Positions 16,725-26,035 are shown, counted from the first letter of the stretch. The stretch: DNA of 64,000 bases from Pseudomonas thivervalensis (GCF_001269655.1 NZ_LHVE01000007.1:434001-498000); one strand, 5' to 3'. Numbers and translations: made by a program. Notes: generated by a model not told the origin, from the letters alone.

Positions 16725-16769
16725 CGTTGTCCCTTAAAACAGTGTGGCACTCATTCCGTCGCTGGCATG
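16720..16769 (-). promoter_or_regulatory. Candidate ANTAR target hairpins in the nasS leader
   Basis: Candidate P1 (16752-16769) is CAUGCC-AGCGAC-GGAAUG with one G-A mismatch. Candidate P2 (16720-16731) is GAC-AACGGC-GUC, only three pairs. Both loops have A1 and G4, and P2 overlaps the 5' arm of the leader terminator. The linker is about 20 bases, longer than in the nirB and nasA leaders. The architecture fits, but the stems are weak, so this is less certain. Confidence 0.55.
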
Positions 16770-16789
16770 GGTGCTGATGACCAAAAGGG

Positions 16790-16805
16790 TGCAAGGCATA
16801 TGCCA
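16790..16805 (-). promoter_or_regulatory. Sigma-54 promoter of nasST
   Basis: Minus-strand TGGCATATGCCTTGCA matches TGGCAC-N5-TTGCA at all but one position, with GG/GC spacing correct. The predicted start is near 16780. It lies in the 230-base divergent region shared with pyrD. Confidence 0.82.
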
Positions 16806-16895
16806 GCGCTATCGTTTTGTGCGGGCGCCTCGCTTGAGCCGCCGTTGCCCGGCTATAATCGCCGCCTCATTTCGTCGCCCGAGTCAAAGCCGCCC

Positions 16896-17915
16896 ATGTA
16901 CACCCTGGCCCGTGAACTGCTGTTCAAACTCTCCCCGGAAACTTCCCACGACCTGTCCCTGGACTTGATCGGCGCGGGCGGACGCCTCGGCCTCAACGGC
17001 TTGCTGTGCAAGGCCCCGGCGAAATTGCCGGTGACGGTCATGGGCCTGGCGTTTCCCAACCCGGTCGGTTTGGCGGCGGGCCTGGACAAGAATGGCGCGG
17101 CCATCGACGGCTTCGCCCAGTTGGGTTTCGGTTTCGTGGAAATCGGCACCGTCACCCCACGACCGCAGCCGGGCAACCCCAAGCCACGGATCTTTCGCCT
17201 GCCGCAAGCCGAGGCGATCATCAACCGCATGGGGTTCAACAACCTGGGCGTCGATCATCTGCTGGCCCGTGTGGCCGCGGCCAAGTACCAGGGCGTGCTG
17301 GGCATCAACATCGGCAAGAACTTCGACACGCCGGTGGAGCGCGCAGTCGACGACTACCTGATCTGCCTGGACAAGGTCTACGCCCACGCCAGCTACGTGA
17401 CCGTCAACGTCAGCTCCCCCAACACCCCGGGGCTGCGCAGCCTGCAATTCGGTGATTCGCTCAAGCAACTGCTGGCCGACCTGGCCAGGCGTCGCGCGGA
17501 ACTGGCGTTGACCCACGGCCGGCATGTGCCACTGGCGATCAAGATCGCCCCGGACATGACCGACGAGGAGACCACCCAGGTGGCCCAGGCCCTGATCGAG
17601 ACGGGCATGGACGCGGTGATCGCCACCAACACGACCCTGGGGCGCGAAGGCGTCGAAGGGCTGGAGCACGGTGACGAGGCGGGTGGCTTGTCGGGCGCGC
17701 CAGTGCGTGACAAGAGCACCCACACTGTGAAGGTGCTGGCCGCCGAATTGGCGGGGCGCTTGCCGATCATCGCGGCGGGCGGTATTACCGAAGGCAAGCA
17801 CGCCGCCGAGAAGATCACTGCCGGGGCGAGCCTGGTGCAGGTCTATTCAGGCTTCATCTACAAAGGGCCGGCGTTGATTCGTGAGTCGGTGGATGCGATT
17901 GCTGCGTTGGGTTGA
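16896..17915 (+). CDS. pyrD: Dihydroorotate dehydrogenase (quinone), class 2
   Basis: An enzyme of 339 residues for the fourth step of UMP synthesis. It oxidises dihydroorotate with FMN and passes electrons to quinone at the inner membrane. The N-terminal amphipathic segment [20 protein letters not shown] is the class 2 membrane-binding part. The core shows [34 protein letters not shown] with the catalytic serine, and IAAGGI near the end. The ATG at 16896 gives the usual family length; longer upstream frames are not supported. It stands alone, divergent from nasST. Confidence 0.96.
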   Translation: MYTLARELLFKLSPETSHDLSLDLIGAGGRLGLNGLLCKAPAKLPVTVMGLAFPNPVGLAAGLDKNGAAIDGFAQLGFGFVEIGTVTPRPQPGNPKPRIFRLPQAEAIINRMGFNNLGVDHLLARVAAAKYQGVLGINIGKNFDTPVERAVDDYLICLDKVYAHASYVTVNVSSPNTPGLRSLQFGDSLKQLLADLARRRAELALTHGRHVPLAIKIAPDMTDEETTQVAQALIETGMDAVIATNTTLGREGVEGLEHGDEAGGLSGAPVRDKSTHTVKVLAAELAGRLPIIAAGGITEGKHAAEKITAGASLVQVYSGFIYKGPALIRESVDAIAALG

Positions 17916-17945
17916 AGCGAAGGTTAAAGTTCGGCGCTGATCCAT

Positions 17946-18116
17946 TGTGGCGAGGGAGCTTGCTCCCGCTGGACTCTGTAGGAGCTGGCGTAGCCTGCGA
18001 TCTTTTGATCTTGGTCGTTCGCTTTTGGCTCAATTGTCTGGGACAAGATCGCAGCCTCGTTGCACTCGACAGCTCCTACAGGGCGCAGCCCAGCGGGAGC
18101 AAGCTCCCTCGCCACA
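17946..18116. repeat. Composite palindrome: one REP family nested in another
   Basis: The outer arms are TGTGGCGAGGGAGCTTGCTC CCGCTGG and CCAGCGGGAGCAAGCTCCCT CGCCACA. Inside at about 17976-18081 sits a second inverted pair of another family: CTGTAGGAGCTGGCGTAGCC TGCGATC and GATCGCAGCCTCGTTGCACT CGACAGCTCCTACAG. The same nested order recurs at 61595-61759. It fills most of the space between pyrD and rmf. Confidence 0.9.
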
Positions 18117-18141
18117 GAATGTTGTCTTTGAGATGTCCATT

Positions 18142-18165
18142 AAAAAGGGCTCCTCGAAGGAGCCC
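18142..18165 (-). terminator. Rho-independent terminator of rmf
   Basis: On the minus strand GGGCTCCT and AGGAGCCC make an eight-base-pair stem with a three-base loop, followed by TTTTTAATGG. It lies about 90 bases past the rmf stop. Confidence 0.88.
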
Positions 18166-18256
18166 CCTGGGCCGTAGCCCGCCGTCCGGATGGGACGTGC
18201 GTGGTTAAATCGATAGGGATGTCAAATTGTCGAGTTCTTGAGTATTAAGCCCTGTG

Positions 18257-18472
18257 TCAGCCGACGGCGTGAAGTTCGTTGAGTCTGTGGATACCCGCAG
18301 TGCCGGTCATACCGTCCCAGTTGTCGCCGCGTCCTTCTCGCCAGCCATTGATCCAGGCTTGACGTACCGACGGTAGAGTAAAGGGGCAAAGCTCACGGGA
18401 TTTACCACCAACGCCATATTGGTAACCACGCAAAAATGCTCTTTCCAACGGATCACGCTTAAGTCTTCTCAT
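18257..18472 (-). CDS. rmf: Ribosome modulation factor
   Basis: A basic protein of 71 residues starting MRRLKRDPLERAFLRGYQYG and containing ELCPFTLPSVRQAWINGWRE, both diagnostic of Rmf. It binds 70S ribosomes in stationary phase, helps form inactive 100S dimers and protects ribosomes. The whole family-typical length is present. It is a single-gene unit with its own terminator and a long upstream region. The extra C-terminal ~15 residues compared with the E. coli protein (GTAGIHRLNELHAVG) are usual for Pseudomonas. Confidence 0.97.
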   Translation of the reverse strand: MRRLKRDPLERAFLRGYQYGVGGKSRELCPFTLPSVRQAWINGWREGRGDNWDGMTGTAGIHRLNELHAVG

Positions 18473-19003
18473 AGGGTGTTGCCCTCACTTGTTGACTGTT
18501 GCTTAGCGTCGACCTCTATCGAGGCCGGGGCAGAATCATTCTGCCGTTGGGGGCTCGTTGCCGGCGTGACGAGCCAAGGTGTTGACGCCGTTGCGACGTC
18601 AACCTGTGTTGAGTTCTAACCAAAGCGTCGCAGGGATGGAATGATCGTTTTGTCATAAGCACGTAACAATAAAGATGTTAGGGAGATAAGTAACTTGATG
18701 TTCGTTGACCGCTTTTGAGCGAGACCCCTGTATGATCGGCCCTGCGCCAAAGGGGGCTGCCCTCCCTCGAATGAGAATGTCCTCCCGTTGCACTCGGGTA
18801 CTATTCGACGAAAGGGTCGAGTTTTCACAATTTGTTGCACAGAATTTTTTTTCTGCCTTCGCATCTAAGCTCTTTTAACCTGAGCGGCGAGGGCGGCACG
18901 GCACACTTTCGTGCCACGCGGGTGCTCTTGAGAAAAGCACCTGACTGAACCCGGCCCGGCAATGCGTTGCCCGGTCCACTTAGCCAAAGGCTCTGGAAAT
19001 CCC
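18473..19003. other. Divergent intergenic region between rmf and rlmL
   Basis: No gene is supported here. The left part should contain the rmf promoter and the right part the rlmL promoter and leader. TTGACC at 18705 and TATGAT at 18731 resemble promoter boxes, but their 20-base spacing is too long for a confident call. The rlmL leader can form several small hairpins: GGCACG with CGTGCC near 18895-18925, and GGTGCT with AGCACC near 18920-18942. An 82-codon minus-strand frame at 18616-18864 has no ribosome site or recognisable domain. Confidence 0.5.
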
Positions 19004-21274
19004 ATGTCCGATCGTTTCGAACTCTTCCTCACTTGTCCCAAGGGCCTCGAAGGCCTGCTGATCGAGGAAGCCGTCGGGCTTGGCCTTGAAGAGGCGCGCG
19101 AGCACACCTCCGCCGTGCGCGGCATGGCCGACATGGAAACGGCCTATCGCCTGTGCCTGTGGTCGCGCCTGGCCAACCGCGTGTTGCTGGTGCTCAAGCG
19201 CTTTGCGATGAAGGACGCCGAAGACCTGTACCACGGCGTGCTGGATGTCGACTGGCAAGACCACATGCTGGCCGATGGCACTCTGGCCGTGGAGTTCAGC
19301 GGCCATGGCTCGGGCATCGACAACACCCACTTCGGTGCCTTGAAGGTCAAGGACGCCATCGTCGACAAGCTGCGCACGCCATCGGGCGAGCGGCCATCCA
19401 TCGACAAGCTCAACCCGGACCTGCGCATTCACCTGCGCCTGGACCGCGGCGAAGCGATCCTCTCCCTCGACCTTTCCGGCCATAGCCTGCACCAGCGCGG
19501 TTATCGCTTGCAGCAAGGCGCCGCGCCGCTGAAGGAAAACCTCGCCGCCGCGATCCTGATCCGTGCCGGTTGGCCGCGTATTGCCGCTGAAGGCGGGGCG
19601 CTGGCCGACCCGATGTGCGGCGTCGGCACGTTCCTGGTGGAAGCCGGCATGATCGCCGCTGACATGGCGCCGAACCTGCGTCGTCAGCAGTGGGGTTTCA
19701 CCGCCTGGCTCGGCCACGTGCCGGCGTTGTGGAAGAAACTCCACGAAGAAGCCACCGAGCGCGCCGCCGCCGGGCTGGCCAAGCCACCGTTGTGGATTCG
19801 CGGCTACGAAGCCGACCCGCGGCTGATCCAACCGGGCCGCAACAACGTCGAACGTGCGGGCCTGAGCGAGTGGATCAAGATCTATCAAGGCGAAGTCGCC
19901 ACCTTCGAACCGCGTCCGGACCAGAATCAGAAAGGCCTGGTGATCTGCAACCCGCCGTATGGCGAGCGTCTGGGCGATGAAGCGAGCTTGCTTTACCTCT
20001 ACCAGAACCTCGGCGAGCGCCTGCGCCAGGCGTGCCTGAACTGGGAGGCGGCGGTATTCACCGGCGCGCCGGACCTGGGCAAGCGCATGGGCATTCGCAG
20101 CCACAAGCAGTATTCGTTCTGGAACGGCGCCTTGCCGTGCAAGTTGCTGCTGATCAAGGTCCTGCCGGACCAGTTCGTCACCGGCGAACGTCGCACCCCG
20201 GAACAACGCCAGGCCGAGCGTGAACAGGCCATTTACGATCAGGCCCCTGAAGTCCCGCAAGAGCGCCAGTACAACAAGAATGGCAACCCGATCAAACCTG
20301 CCCCGGCGCCAGCCCCTGTGGTCGAGCAGGCGCGGTTGAGCGAAGGCGGGCAGATGTTCGCCAATCGCCTGCAAAAGAACCTCAAGTTGCTGAGCAAATG
20401 GGCCAAGCGTGAAGGCGTGGATTGCTACCGGGTCTACGATGCCGACATGCCGGAATACTCCATGGCCATCGACCTCTACCACGATTGGGTTCACGTCCAG
20501 GAATACGTCGCGCCGAAGTCCATCGACCCGGAAAAGGCCTCGGCCCGACTGTTCGACGCCCTGGCGGCCATTCCCCAGGCACTGAACATCGACAAGAACC
20601 GCGTGGTGATCAAGCGCCGCGAGCGTCAGAGCGGTACCAAGCAGTACGAGCGCCAGAGCGCCCAGGGCAAGTTCACCGAGGTCAACGAAGGCGGCGTGAA
20701 GCTGCTGGTCAACCTCACCGACTACCTGGACACCGGGCTGTTTCTCGATCATCGGCCGATGCGCCTGCGGATCCAGAAAGAGGCGGCCGGCAAGCGCTTC
20801 CTCAACCTGTTCTGCTACACCGCGACCGCCAGCGTCCACGCCGCCAAGGGCGGCGCGCGCAGTACCACCAGCGTCGACTTGTCCAAGACCTACCTGGACT
20901 GGGCGCGGCGCAACCTGTCGCTCAATGGTTTTTCCGACAAGAACCGCCTGGAGCAGGGCGACGTGATGGCCTGGCTGGAAGCCAGTCGTGACGAGTACGA
21001 CCTGATCTTCATCGACCCGCCGACCTTCTCCAACTCCAAGCGCATGGAAGGCGTGTTCGATGTGCAGCGCGACCACGTCCAGTTACTGGACCTGGCCATG
21101 GCGCGCCTGGCGCCGGGCGGTGTGCTGTATTTTTCCAACAACTTCCGCAAGTTCCAGCTCGAGGACAACCTCGGCGAGCGTTATGCGGTAGAAGAAATCA
21201 CCGCCAAGACCATCGATCCGGATTTCGCTCGCAACGGGAAGATCCACCGTGCCTGGAAGATCATGGCGCGTTGA
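19004..21274 (+). CDS. rlmL: 23S rRNA methyltransferase RlmK/RlmL
   Basis: A bifunctional enzyme of 756 residues that methylates 23S rRNA: the N-terminal half makes m2G2445 and the C-terminal half m7G2069 (E. coli numbering). A THUMP domain lies at about 45-155. The first methyltransferase has DPMCGVGTFLVEAGMIA and the catalytic NPPYGERLGDE. A Pro/Ala linker (IKPAPAPAPVVEQ) at about 430 separates the second, which shows FLNLFCYTATASVHAAKGGA and DPPTFSNSKRM. The ATG at 19004 gives the family N-terminus MSDRFELFLTCPKGLEGLL; a frame extending upstream is not needed. It is apparently monocistronic. Confidence 0.96.
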   Translation: MSDRFELFLTCPKGLEGLLIEEAVGLGLEEAREHTSAVRGMADMETAYRLCLWSRLANRVLLVLKRFAMKDAEDLYHGVLDVDWQDHMLADGTLAVEFSGHGSGIDNTHFGALKVKDAIVDKLRTPSGERPSIDKLNPDLRIHLRLDRGEAILSLDLSGHSLHQRGYRLQQGAAPLKENLAAAILIRAGWPRIAAEGGALADPMCGVGTFLVEAGMIAADMAPNLRRQQWGFTAWLGHVPALWKKLHEEATERAAAGLAKPPLWIRGYEADPRLIQPGRNNVERAGLSEWIKIYQGEVATFEPRPDQNQKGLVICNPPYGERLGDEASLLYLYQNLGERLRQACLNWEAAVFTGAPDLGKRMGIRSHKQYSFWNGALPCKLLLIKVLPDQFVTGERRTPEQRQAEREQAIYDQAPEVPQERQYNKNGNPIKPAPAPAPVVEQARLSEGGQMFANRLQKNLKLLSKWAKREGVDCYRVYDADMPEYSMAIDLYHDWVHVQEYVAPKSIDPEKASARLFDALAAIPQALNIDKNRVVIKRRERQSGTKQYERQSAQGKFTEVNEGGVKLLVNLTDYLDTGLFLDHRPMRLRIQKEAAGKRFLNLFCYTATASVHAAKGGARSTTSVDLSKTYLDWARRNLSLNGFSDKNRLEQGDVMAWLEASRDEYDLIFIDPPTFSNSKRMEGVFDVQRDHVQLLDLAMARLAPGGVLYFSNNFRKFQLEDNLGERYAVEEITAKTIDPDFARNGKIHRAWKIMAR

Positions 21275-21416
21275 TCGAGGCCGATTGGATCCACGGAGCC
21301 TTGTAATTCAAGGCTTTTAGCCTCATTTGGGGACTGGCCAAAGTGATGGCGAATAGCTATAACTTAGGCTGTGTCCAGGGCTGTGCCTATGCCTGGTACC
21401 TTTGCGAGTTGTATTT

Positions 21417-23801
21417 ATGGCATTGCATCAGGTGCGCCCCAGGATCCTGGGCTTTATCAGCGAAGACGTGTCGGCCTGGCTGGTGGCTTCGCTGGTGCTG
21501 CTGGCCGGTACCTGCCTGACCGGCGTGCTGAGCTGGGCGATGATGAACCTGATCAACCAGCAATTGCGCCAGCGTTTCGAGTTGCAAGCCGAGGAGCGCT
21601 TCAGCCGCACCGAAGAACGGTTCCAGGACGAGGAACAACGTCTCGATGGCCTACGGCGGTTCTTTGCCAATTCGGCAGGGGTTTCCAACGCGGAATTTCA
21701 TGGCTACGTCGAACCGTTGCTGCGGCGCACCCTGGCCTTCGCCTGGGCACCACGGATCACCCGGGAGCAACGACAATCCTTCGAACAAGCGACGCGGGAG
21801 CAGGGCGACGACTCCTTTGGCATCCGTGAGACCGGCGATGGCGGCGGCCTGCGGCAGGCCGCCGAGCGGGACGAATACGTGCCGGTGCTATACCTCCAGA
21901 GCCAGCCGCTCTCAATGTCACCCCTGGGGTTCGATCTGCTGTCCCATCCATTGCGTCGGGCCGCACTTGAGCAGGCGCGCTCGCTGGGCACGGTGGTGGT
22001 TTCGCAGCCGTTGGACCTGATGGGGGTGGGCCCGGATTTCGCGCGTGGGGTGTTGCTGGTTGCGCCGGTCACCCGAGCCTCGGCCAAGGAGCCGTTCGGT
22101 TACGTGGTGGCGGGCCTCAACATGCGTCAGTTGGTCGGCGATGGTTTGCCGGCCGCAGGTCATGACAACCTGTCGATGCGTGTTCTGGATCTGTCCACCG
22201 ACGACCGGGAGGAAGTGTTGTTCGATTCCCTCGACGCGCCAGGCGACAGTGATTTGTCGGCGACCCGCCTGTTGCGCCTGGCCGATCGCAGCTACCGAGT
22301 GGAGTTGCGGCCCAGCCGGATGTTCCTGTCCTCCAATCACTCTTCTGTGACGAGCCTGGTGGTGCTGGGCAGCCTGCTCAGCCTGCTGCTCAGTGCCTTG
22401 CTCTATGTGCTGGTCAGCCAGCGCCAGCGGGCCTTGAAACTGGTCGAGCAACGCACCGGTGAATTGCGCGCTCGGGAGCAGGAATTGCGCGGTACCCATG
22501 GCCAGTTGCGCGGTGTGCTGGATGCCGCGACCCAGGTCGCGATCATCGCCACCGACCTGCGCGGCGTCATTACCACGTTCAACGCTGGCGCCGAACAGAT
22601 GCTCGGCTACCAGGGGTGCGAGGTGTTGCAAAGCATGACCCTGGAAAGCCTGCATGTACCGCGCGAACTCCAGGCCCGGGCCGCCCAGCTTGGCGCGCGC
22701 TTTGGCAAGCCGATCCCCACCTGTCATGCGATGTTGCTCGAAGGCGGCGAACAGGGTGGGCAGCAGGCGCGGGAATGGACCCTGGTGCGCCGTGACGGCA
22801 GCCACCTGACCGTGAACATGCTGGCCACGCCGATGCTCGATGACCAGGGGCTGTGGGTCGGGCACCTGGCGATCTGCATCGACATCACTGAACGCAAGCG
22901 TGTCCACGAAGCACTGGCCGCCCGGGACCTGCTGCTGAAAAAACTCAGCGCCCATGTGCCTGGGGGGATCTATCAATTCAAGATGGATTTCAATGGCCGC
23001 TTCAGCGTGATCTATGCCAGCGACGGCATTCGTGACATCTATGAACTGGAACCTGATGTGCTGGTGCAGAACGCCGAGGCGATTTTTTCCCGTATTCATC
23101 CGTTGGACAGTACCCGCGTCCGTGCGTCGATTCGTGCTTCAGCCGATACCTTGAGCCCGTGGCGGGAAGAGTACCGGGTGCAGTTGCCCTTGCGCGGCCT
23201 GCGTTGGGTACGCGGCGAGGCCACGCCCGAGGAACTGCCTGGCGGCGGGGTGTTGTGGCACGGCTATATCTCGGATATTTCCGATCTCAAGCGCGTGGAA
23301 GAAGAATTGCGGGCGCTGTCCGTGACCGACGCCTTGACCGGCATTCGCAACCGCCGCTATTTCCAGGAGCGCCTGACTTCGGAAATGTCCCGGGTCGAGC
23401 GCGGTTCTGGAGGGCTGGCGGTGATCATGCTCGATATCGATCACTTCAAGCGCATCAACGACCAACACGGCCATGCGGTGGGCGACCGTGTGTTGCAGGC
23501 GGTCTGCCAGCGCATCGTGCAACGACTGCGCCGCACCGATGTGTTCTGCCGGCTGGGCGGGGAAGAGTTCGTGGTGCTGTGCCCGGACACTGACAGCGAC
23601 AGCGCCTATTCCCTGGCGCTGGGGCTGTGGGAAGGCTTGCGGGCTGCGCCTATCGAGGATGTTGGGGTTGTCACTGCCAGCTTCGGCATTGCCACCTGGC
23701 GCGCCGGGGAGGGCGCCGATGCGCTGCTGCTAAGGGCCGACTCGGGTGTGTATGCGGCCAAGCAGGCCGGGCGGGATCGGGTCGAGACGCAGCTGGGCTA
23801 A
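21417..23801 (+). CDS. Membrane CHASE-PAS-PAS-GGDEF diguanylate cyclase
   Basis: A predicted inner-membrane diguanylate cyclase of 794 residues. Membrane helices at about 20-42 and 310-332 bracket a periplasmic CHASE-like sensor with GYVVAGLNMRQLVGDGLP near its end. Two PAS domains follow (about 370-495, ending ICIDITERK, and 500-630, ending YISDISDLKRVEEELRALS), then GGDEF at about 640-790. The active-site motif is GGEEF (714-718) and the RRTD five residues before it is an intact inhibitory site, so the enzyme should make c-di-GMP with product feedback. I use the ATG at 21417; a TTG at 21402 is in frame. The signal sensed is unknown. Confidence 0.9.
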   Translation: MALHQVRPRILGFISEDVSAWLVASLVLLAGTCLTGVLSWAMMNLINQQLRQRFELQAEERFSRTEERFQDEEQRLDGLRRFFANSAGVSNAEFHGYVEPLLRRTLAFAWAPRITREQRQSFEQATREQGDDSFGIRETGDGGGLRQAAERDEYVPVLYLQSQPLSMSPLGFDLLSHPLRRAALEQARSLGTVVVSQPLDLMGVGPDFARGVLLVAPVTRASAKEPFGYVVAGLNMRQLVGDGLPAAGHDNLSMRVLDLSTDDREEVLFDSLDAPGDSDLSATRLLRLADRSYRVELRPSRMFLSSNHSSVTSLVVLGSLLSLLLSALLYVLVSQRQRALKLVEQRTGELRAREQELRGTHGQLRGVLDAATQVAIIATDLRGVITTFNAGAEQMLGYQGCEVLQSMTLESLHVPRELQARAAQLGARFGKPIPTCHAMLLEGGEQGGQQAREWTLVRRDGSHLTVNMLATPMLDDQGLWVGHLAICIDITERKRVHEALAARDLLLKKLSAHVPGGIYQFKMDFNGRFSVIYASDGIRDIYELEPDVLVQNAEAIFSRIHPLDSTRVRASIRASADTLSPWREEYRVQLPLRGLRWVRGEATPEELPGGGVLWHGYISDISDLKRVEEELRALSVTDALTGIRNRRYFQERLTSEMSRVERGSGGLAVIMLDIDHFKRINDQHGHAVGDRVLQAVCQRIVQRLRRTDVFCRLGGEEFVVLCPDTDSDSAYSLALGLWEGLRAAPIEDVGVVTASFGIATWRAGEGADALLLRADSGVYAAKQAGRDRVETQLG

Positions 23802-23820
23802 AGGCTTCACGCTAGCTAAA

Positions 23821-23978
23821 TGTGGGAGCGAGCAGGCTCGCTCCCACATTGGATCTGGTCGTACACAAATGTTGTGCCCACTGAAAATCCAGTGTGGGAG
23901 CGAGCTTGCTCGCGATGGCGCCAGGTCAGTCACATTCCTATCAACTGACCGACCGAATCGCGAGCAGGCCCCCGCATT
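23821..23978. repeat. REP elements between the GGDEF gene and dacB
   Basis: A perfect compact palindrome TGTGGGAGCGAGC-AGGC-type at 23821-23849 is followed by a REP at 23893 (GTGGGAGCGAGCTTGCTCGC) and a decayed inverse near 23955-23978 (ATCGCGAGCAGGCCCCCGCA). They sit between two converging genes. Confidence 0.85.
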
Positions 23979-23992
23979 GGGTATGCGCTGGC

Positions 23993-25459
23993 TCAGAGCA
24001 CCGAAGCCGTCTGCGGCAGTTTCGGCTGGCGGTACAGGTCCAGCAGCACCTGGTCCAGCACCGACGAAGCGCCCCATGGCTTCGGATCGTTGAGGATCGC
24101 CACCACCGCCCAGGTGTTTCCATTGATGTCGCGGCTGTAGCCGGCGATGGCGCGGACGGTGTTCAGGGTCCCTGTCTTGACGTGGGCCTCGCCCGCCATG
24201 GCGGTGGTCTTCAGGCGTTTGCGCATGGTGCCGTCGGTGCCGGCAATCGGCATCGAACTGATGAACTCCGCTGAGTACGGGCTGCGCCAGGCGGCTTGCA
24301 GCATCGCCGCCATTTCCCGGGCGCTGACCCGTTCGGCGCGGGACAGGCCGGAACCGTTCTCCATCACCAGGTGCGGCGCGGTGATGCCTTTCTTCGCCAG
24401 CCATTGGCGCACCACCCGTTGCGCAGCCTTGGCGTCGTCACCGTCGGCTTCGTTGCGAAATTGTGCGCCCAGGCTCAGGAACAACTGTTGGGCCATGGTG
24501 TTGTTACTGTATTTGTTGATGTCGCGGATGATCTCCGCCAGGTCCGGGGAGAACGCCCGGGCCAGCACCTTGGCATTGCTCGGAGTCGTGGCCAGGCGGT
24601 CCTGGCCCTGGATGCTGCCGCCCAGCTCCTTCCAGATCGCCCGCACGGCGCCCGCGGTGTAGGTGGCGTGATCGAGCAGCGACAGGTAGGTCTGGGAGCT
24701 GCAACCTTCACCGAGCTGGCCGCTTACCGTGACGGTCATGCTGCCATCGGCCTGGGCTACGGGGTTGTAGCGAACGCCGCCGGCACATTGCTTGCCGTTG
24801 ACGGCCTTGACCACGTTTTCGATGCGAATGCTGGCAATCGGTGGCTCCACCGACACCAGCACCCGGCCGCCATCATTGCGGGCGACGAAGCGCAGGGCCT
24901 TGAGGTTGACCAGCAGCGAGTCGGGCTTGACCAGGAACGGTTTGTTTTCGTCGTTGCCGTCGTCGTTGAACTCGGGCAGTTGCGGCTGGATGAAGAAACT
25001 GCGATCCAGCACCAGGTCGCCGGTGACCTGCTGCACGCCGTTGGCCCGCAGGTCGCGCATCAGCAGCCAGAGTTTTTCCATGTTCAGCTTGGGGTCGCCG
25101 CCGCCCTTGAGGTACAGGTTGCCGTTGAGGATCCCGCCGCTGAGGGTGCCGTCGGTGTAGAACTCGGTTTTCCATTGGTGATTGGGGCCGAGCATTTCCA
25201 GGGCCGCGTAGGTGGTCACCAGTTTCATGGTGGAAGCCGGATTGACCGAAACGTCGGCGTTGTACAGGGTCGGGGTGCCGGGGCCGTTGAGCGGTACCAG
25301 CACCAGGGACAGGGCGTCGTCCTGCAGTTTGCTGTTCTTCAGGGCCTTTTGCACATTGGGCGACAGGGCAGTGTTGATCGTGGCGGCATGGGTGGTGACA
25401 GGGAGGGCCAGGGGAAGAAGAAGGCTGGCCAGAAGCAGTGGACGCAAAGATTTGATCAT
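23993..25459 (-). CDS. dacB: D-Ala-D-Ala carboxypeptidase/endopeptidase (PBP4 type)
   Basis: A periplasmic class C penicillin-binding protein of 488 residues. The signal peptide runs to about residue 26 (LLLASLLLPLALPVTTHAA). The three active-site motifs are present: STMK (VNPASTMKLV, about 75), SNN (YSNNTMAQQ) and KTGTL near the C-terminus. Between the first and second lies the large insertion typical of PBP4. It trims or cleaves peptidoglycan cross-links. I choose the ATG at 25459 because it places the signal peptide at the start; a longer frame to 25552 adds residues before the signal. It is divergent from yggL and convergent with the GGDEF gene. Confidence 0.94.
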   Translation of the reverse strand: MIKSLRPLLLASLLLPLALPVTTHAATINTALSPNVQKALKNSKLQDDALSLVLVPLNGPGTPTLYNADVSVNPASTMKLVTTYAALEMLGPNHQWKTEFYTDGTLSGGILNGNLYLKGGGDPKLNMEKLWLLMRDLRANGVQQVTGDLVLDRSFFIQPQLPEFNDDGNDENKPFLVKPDSLLVNLKALRFVARNDGGRVLVSVEPPIASIRIENVVKAVNGKQCAGGVRYNPVAQADGSMTVTVSGQLGEGCSSQTYLSLLDHATYTAGAVRAIWKELGGSIQGQDRLATTPSNAKVLARAFSPDLAEIIRDINKYSNNTMAQQLFLSLGAQFRNEADGDDAKAAQRVVRQWLAKKGITAPHLVMENGSGLSRAERVSAREMAAMLQAAWRSPYSAEFISSMPIAGTDGTMRKRLKTTAMAGEAHVKTGTLNTVRAIAGYSRDINGNTWAVVAILNDPKPWGASSVLDQVLLDLYRQPKLPQTASVL

Positions 25460-25693
25460 TTGAAATAAAACCCTACGGGCGAGGGGGAAAAAAACGAGGA
25501 CATGAAAATGAACGTCCTCAACGGTCATGAAAGTGTCGGCATTATGCCCCAAGGCGCAACGGCATGTGCCGTGCCCAAGCCCAGCGAAGCGGTATTTTTT
25601 TACCGGCGGTAGGCAGACATGCCCGATGAGTCGGGCATTCGACGCGCCAAACTGGTAAAGTGCCGGCCGTTATTACTTATGAGGATTGTTTCA

Positions 25694-26035
25694 ATGGCGA
25701 CTAACCGTTCCCAGCGTCTGCGCAAAAAGCTGTGCGTGGATGAATTTCAAGAGCTGGGTTTCGAACTGAACCTGGATTTCAAAGAAGATCTGGCCGATGA
25801 GGCTATTGACGCTTTCCTCGACGCGTTCCTGAAACAAGCCATGGAAGCCAATGGCCTTGGCTACGTCGGCGGCGACGACTACGGTCTGGTTTGCCTGCAG
25901 AAACGTGGCTCGGTCACCGAAGAACAGCGTGCTGCCGTCGAGGCTTGGCTCAAGGCCCGTCCTGAGCTGACCAGCGTTGAAGTCAGCCCGTTGCTGGACG
26001 TCTGGTATCCGGAAAAGCCGATCAACAAGGCTTGA
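25694..26035 (+). CDS. yggL: YggL-family (DUF469) ribosome-associated protein
   Basis: A small protein of 113 residues beginning MATNRSQRLRKKLCVDEFQE, with the family segments DEFQELGFELNLDFKEDL and DGVCLQ-type YGLVCLQKRG. Family members bind the 50S ribosomal subunit; the molecular role is unclear. The ATG at 25694 restores the family N-terminus; the frame is open upstream but lacks homology. A strong terminator follows eight bases after the stop, so it is a single-gene unit. Confidence 0.92.
   Translation: MATNRSQRLRKKLCVDEFQELGFELNLDFKEDLADEAIDAFLDAFLKQAMEANGLGYVGGDDYGLVCLQKRGSVTEEQRAAVEAWLKARPELTSVEVSPLLDVWYPEKPINKA

Noticed and set aside
18705..18736. TTGACC and TATGAT as the rlmL promoter
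   Set aside because: Spacing of 20 bases is outside the usual 16-18.
18616..18864. 82-codon minus-strand frame upstream of rlmL
   Set aside because: No ribosome site, no recognisable family and it lies where the rlmL promoter should be.
18980..21076. Minus-strand open frame of 698 codons
   Set aside because: Antisense to rlmL, which has all catalytic motifs; no ribosome site.
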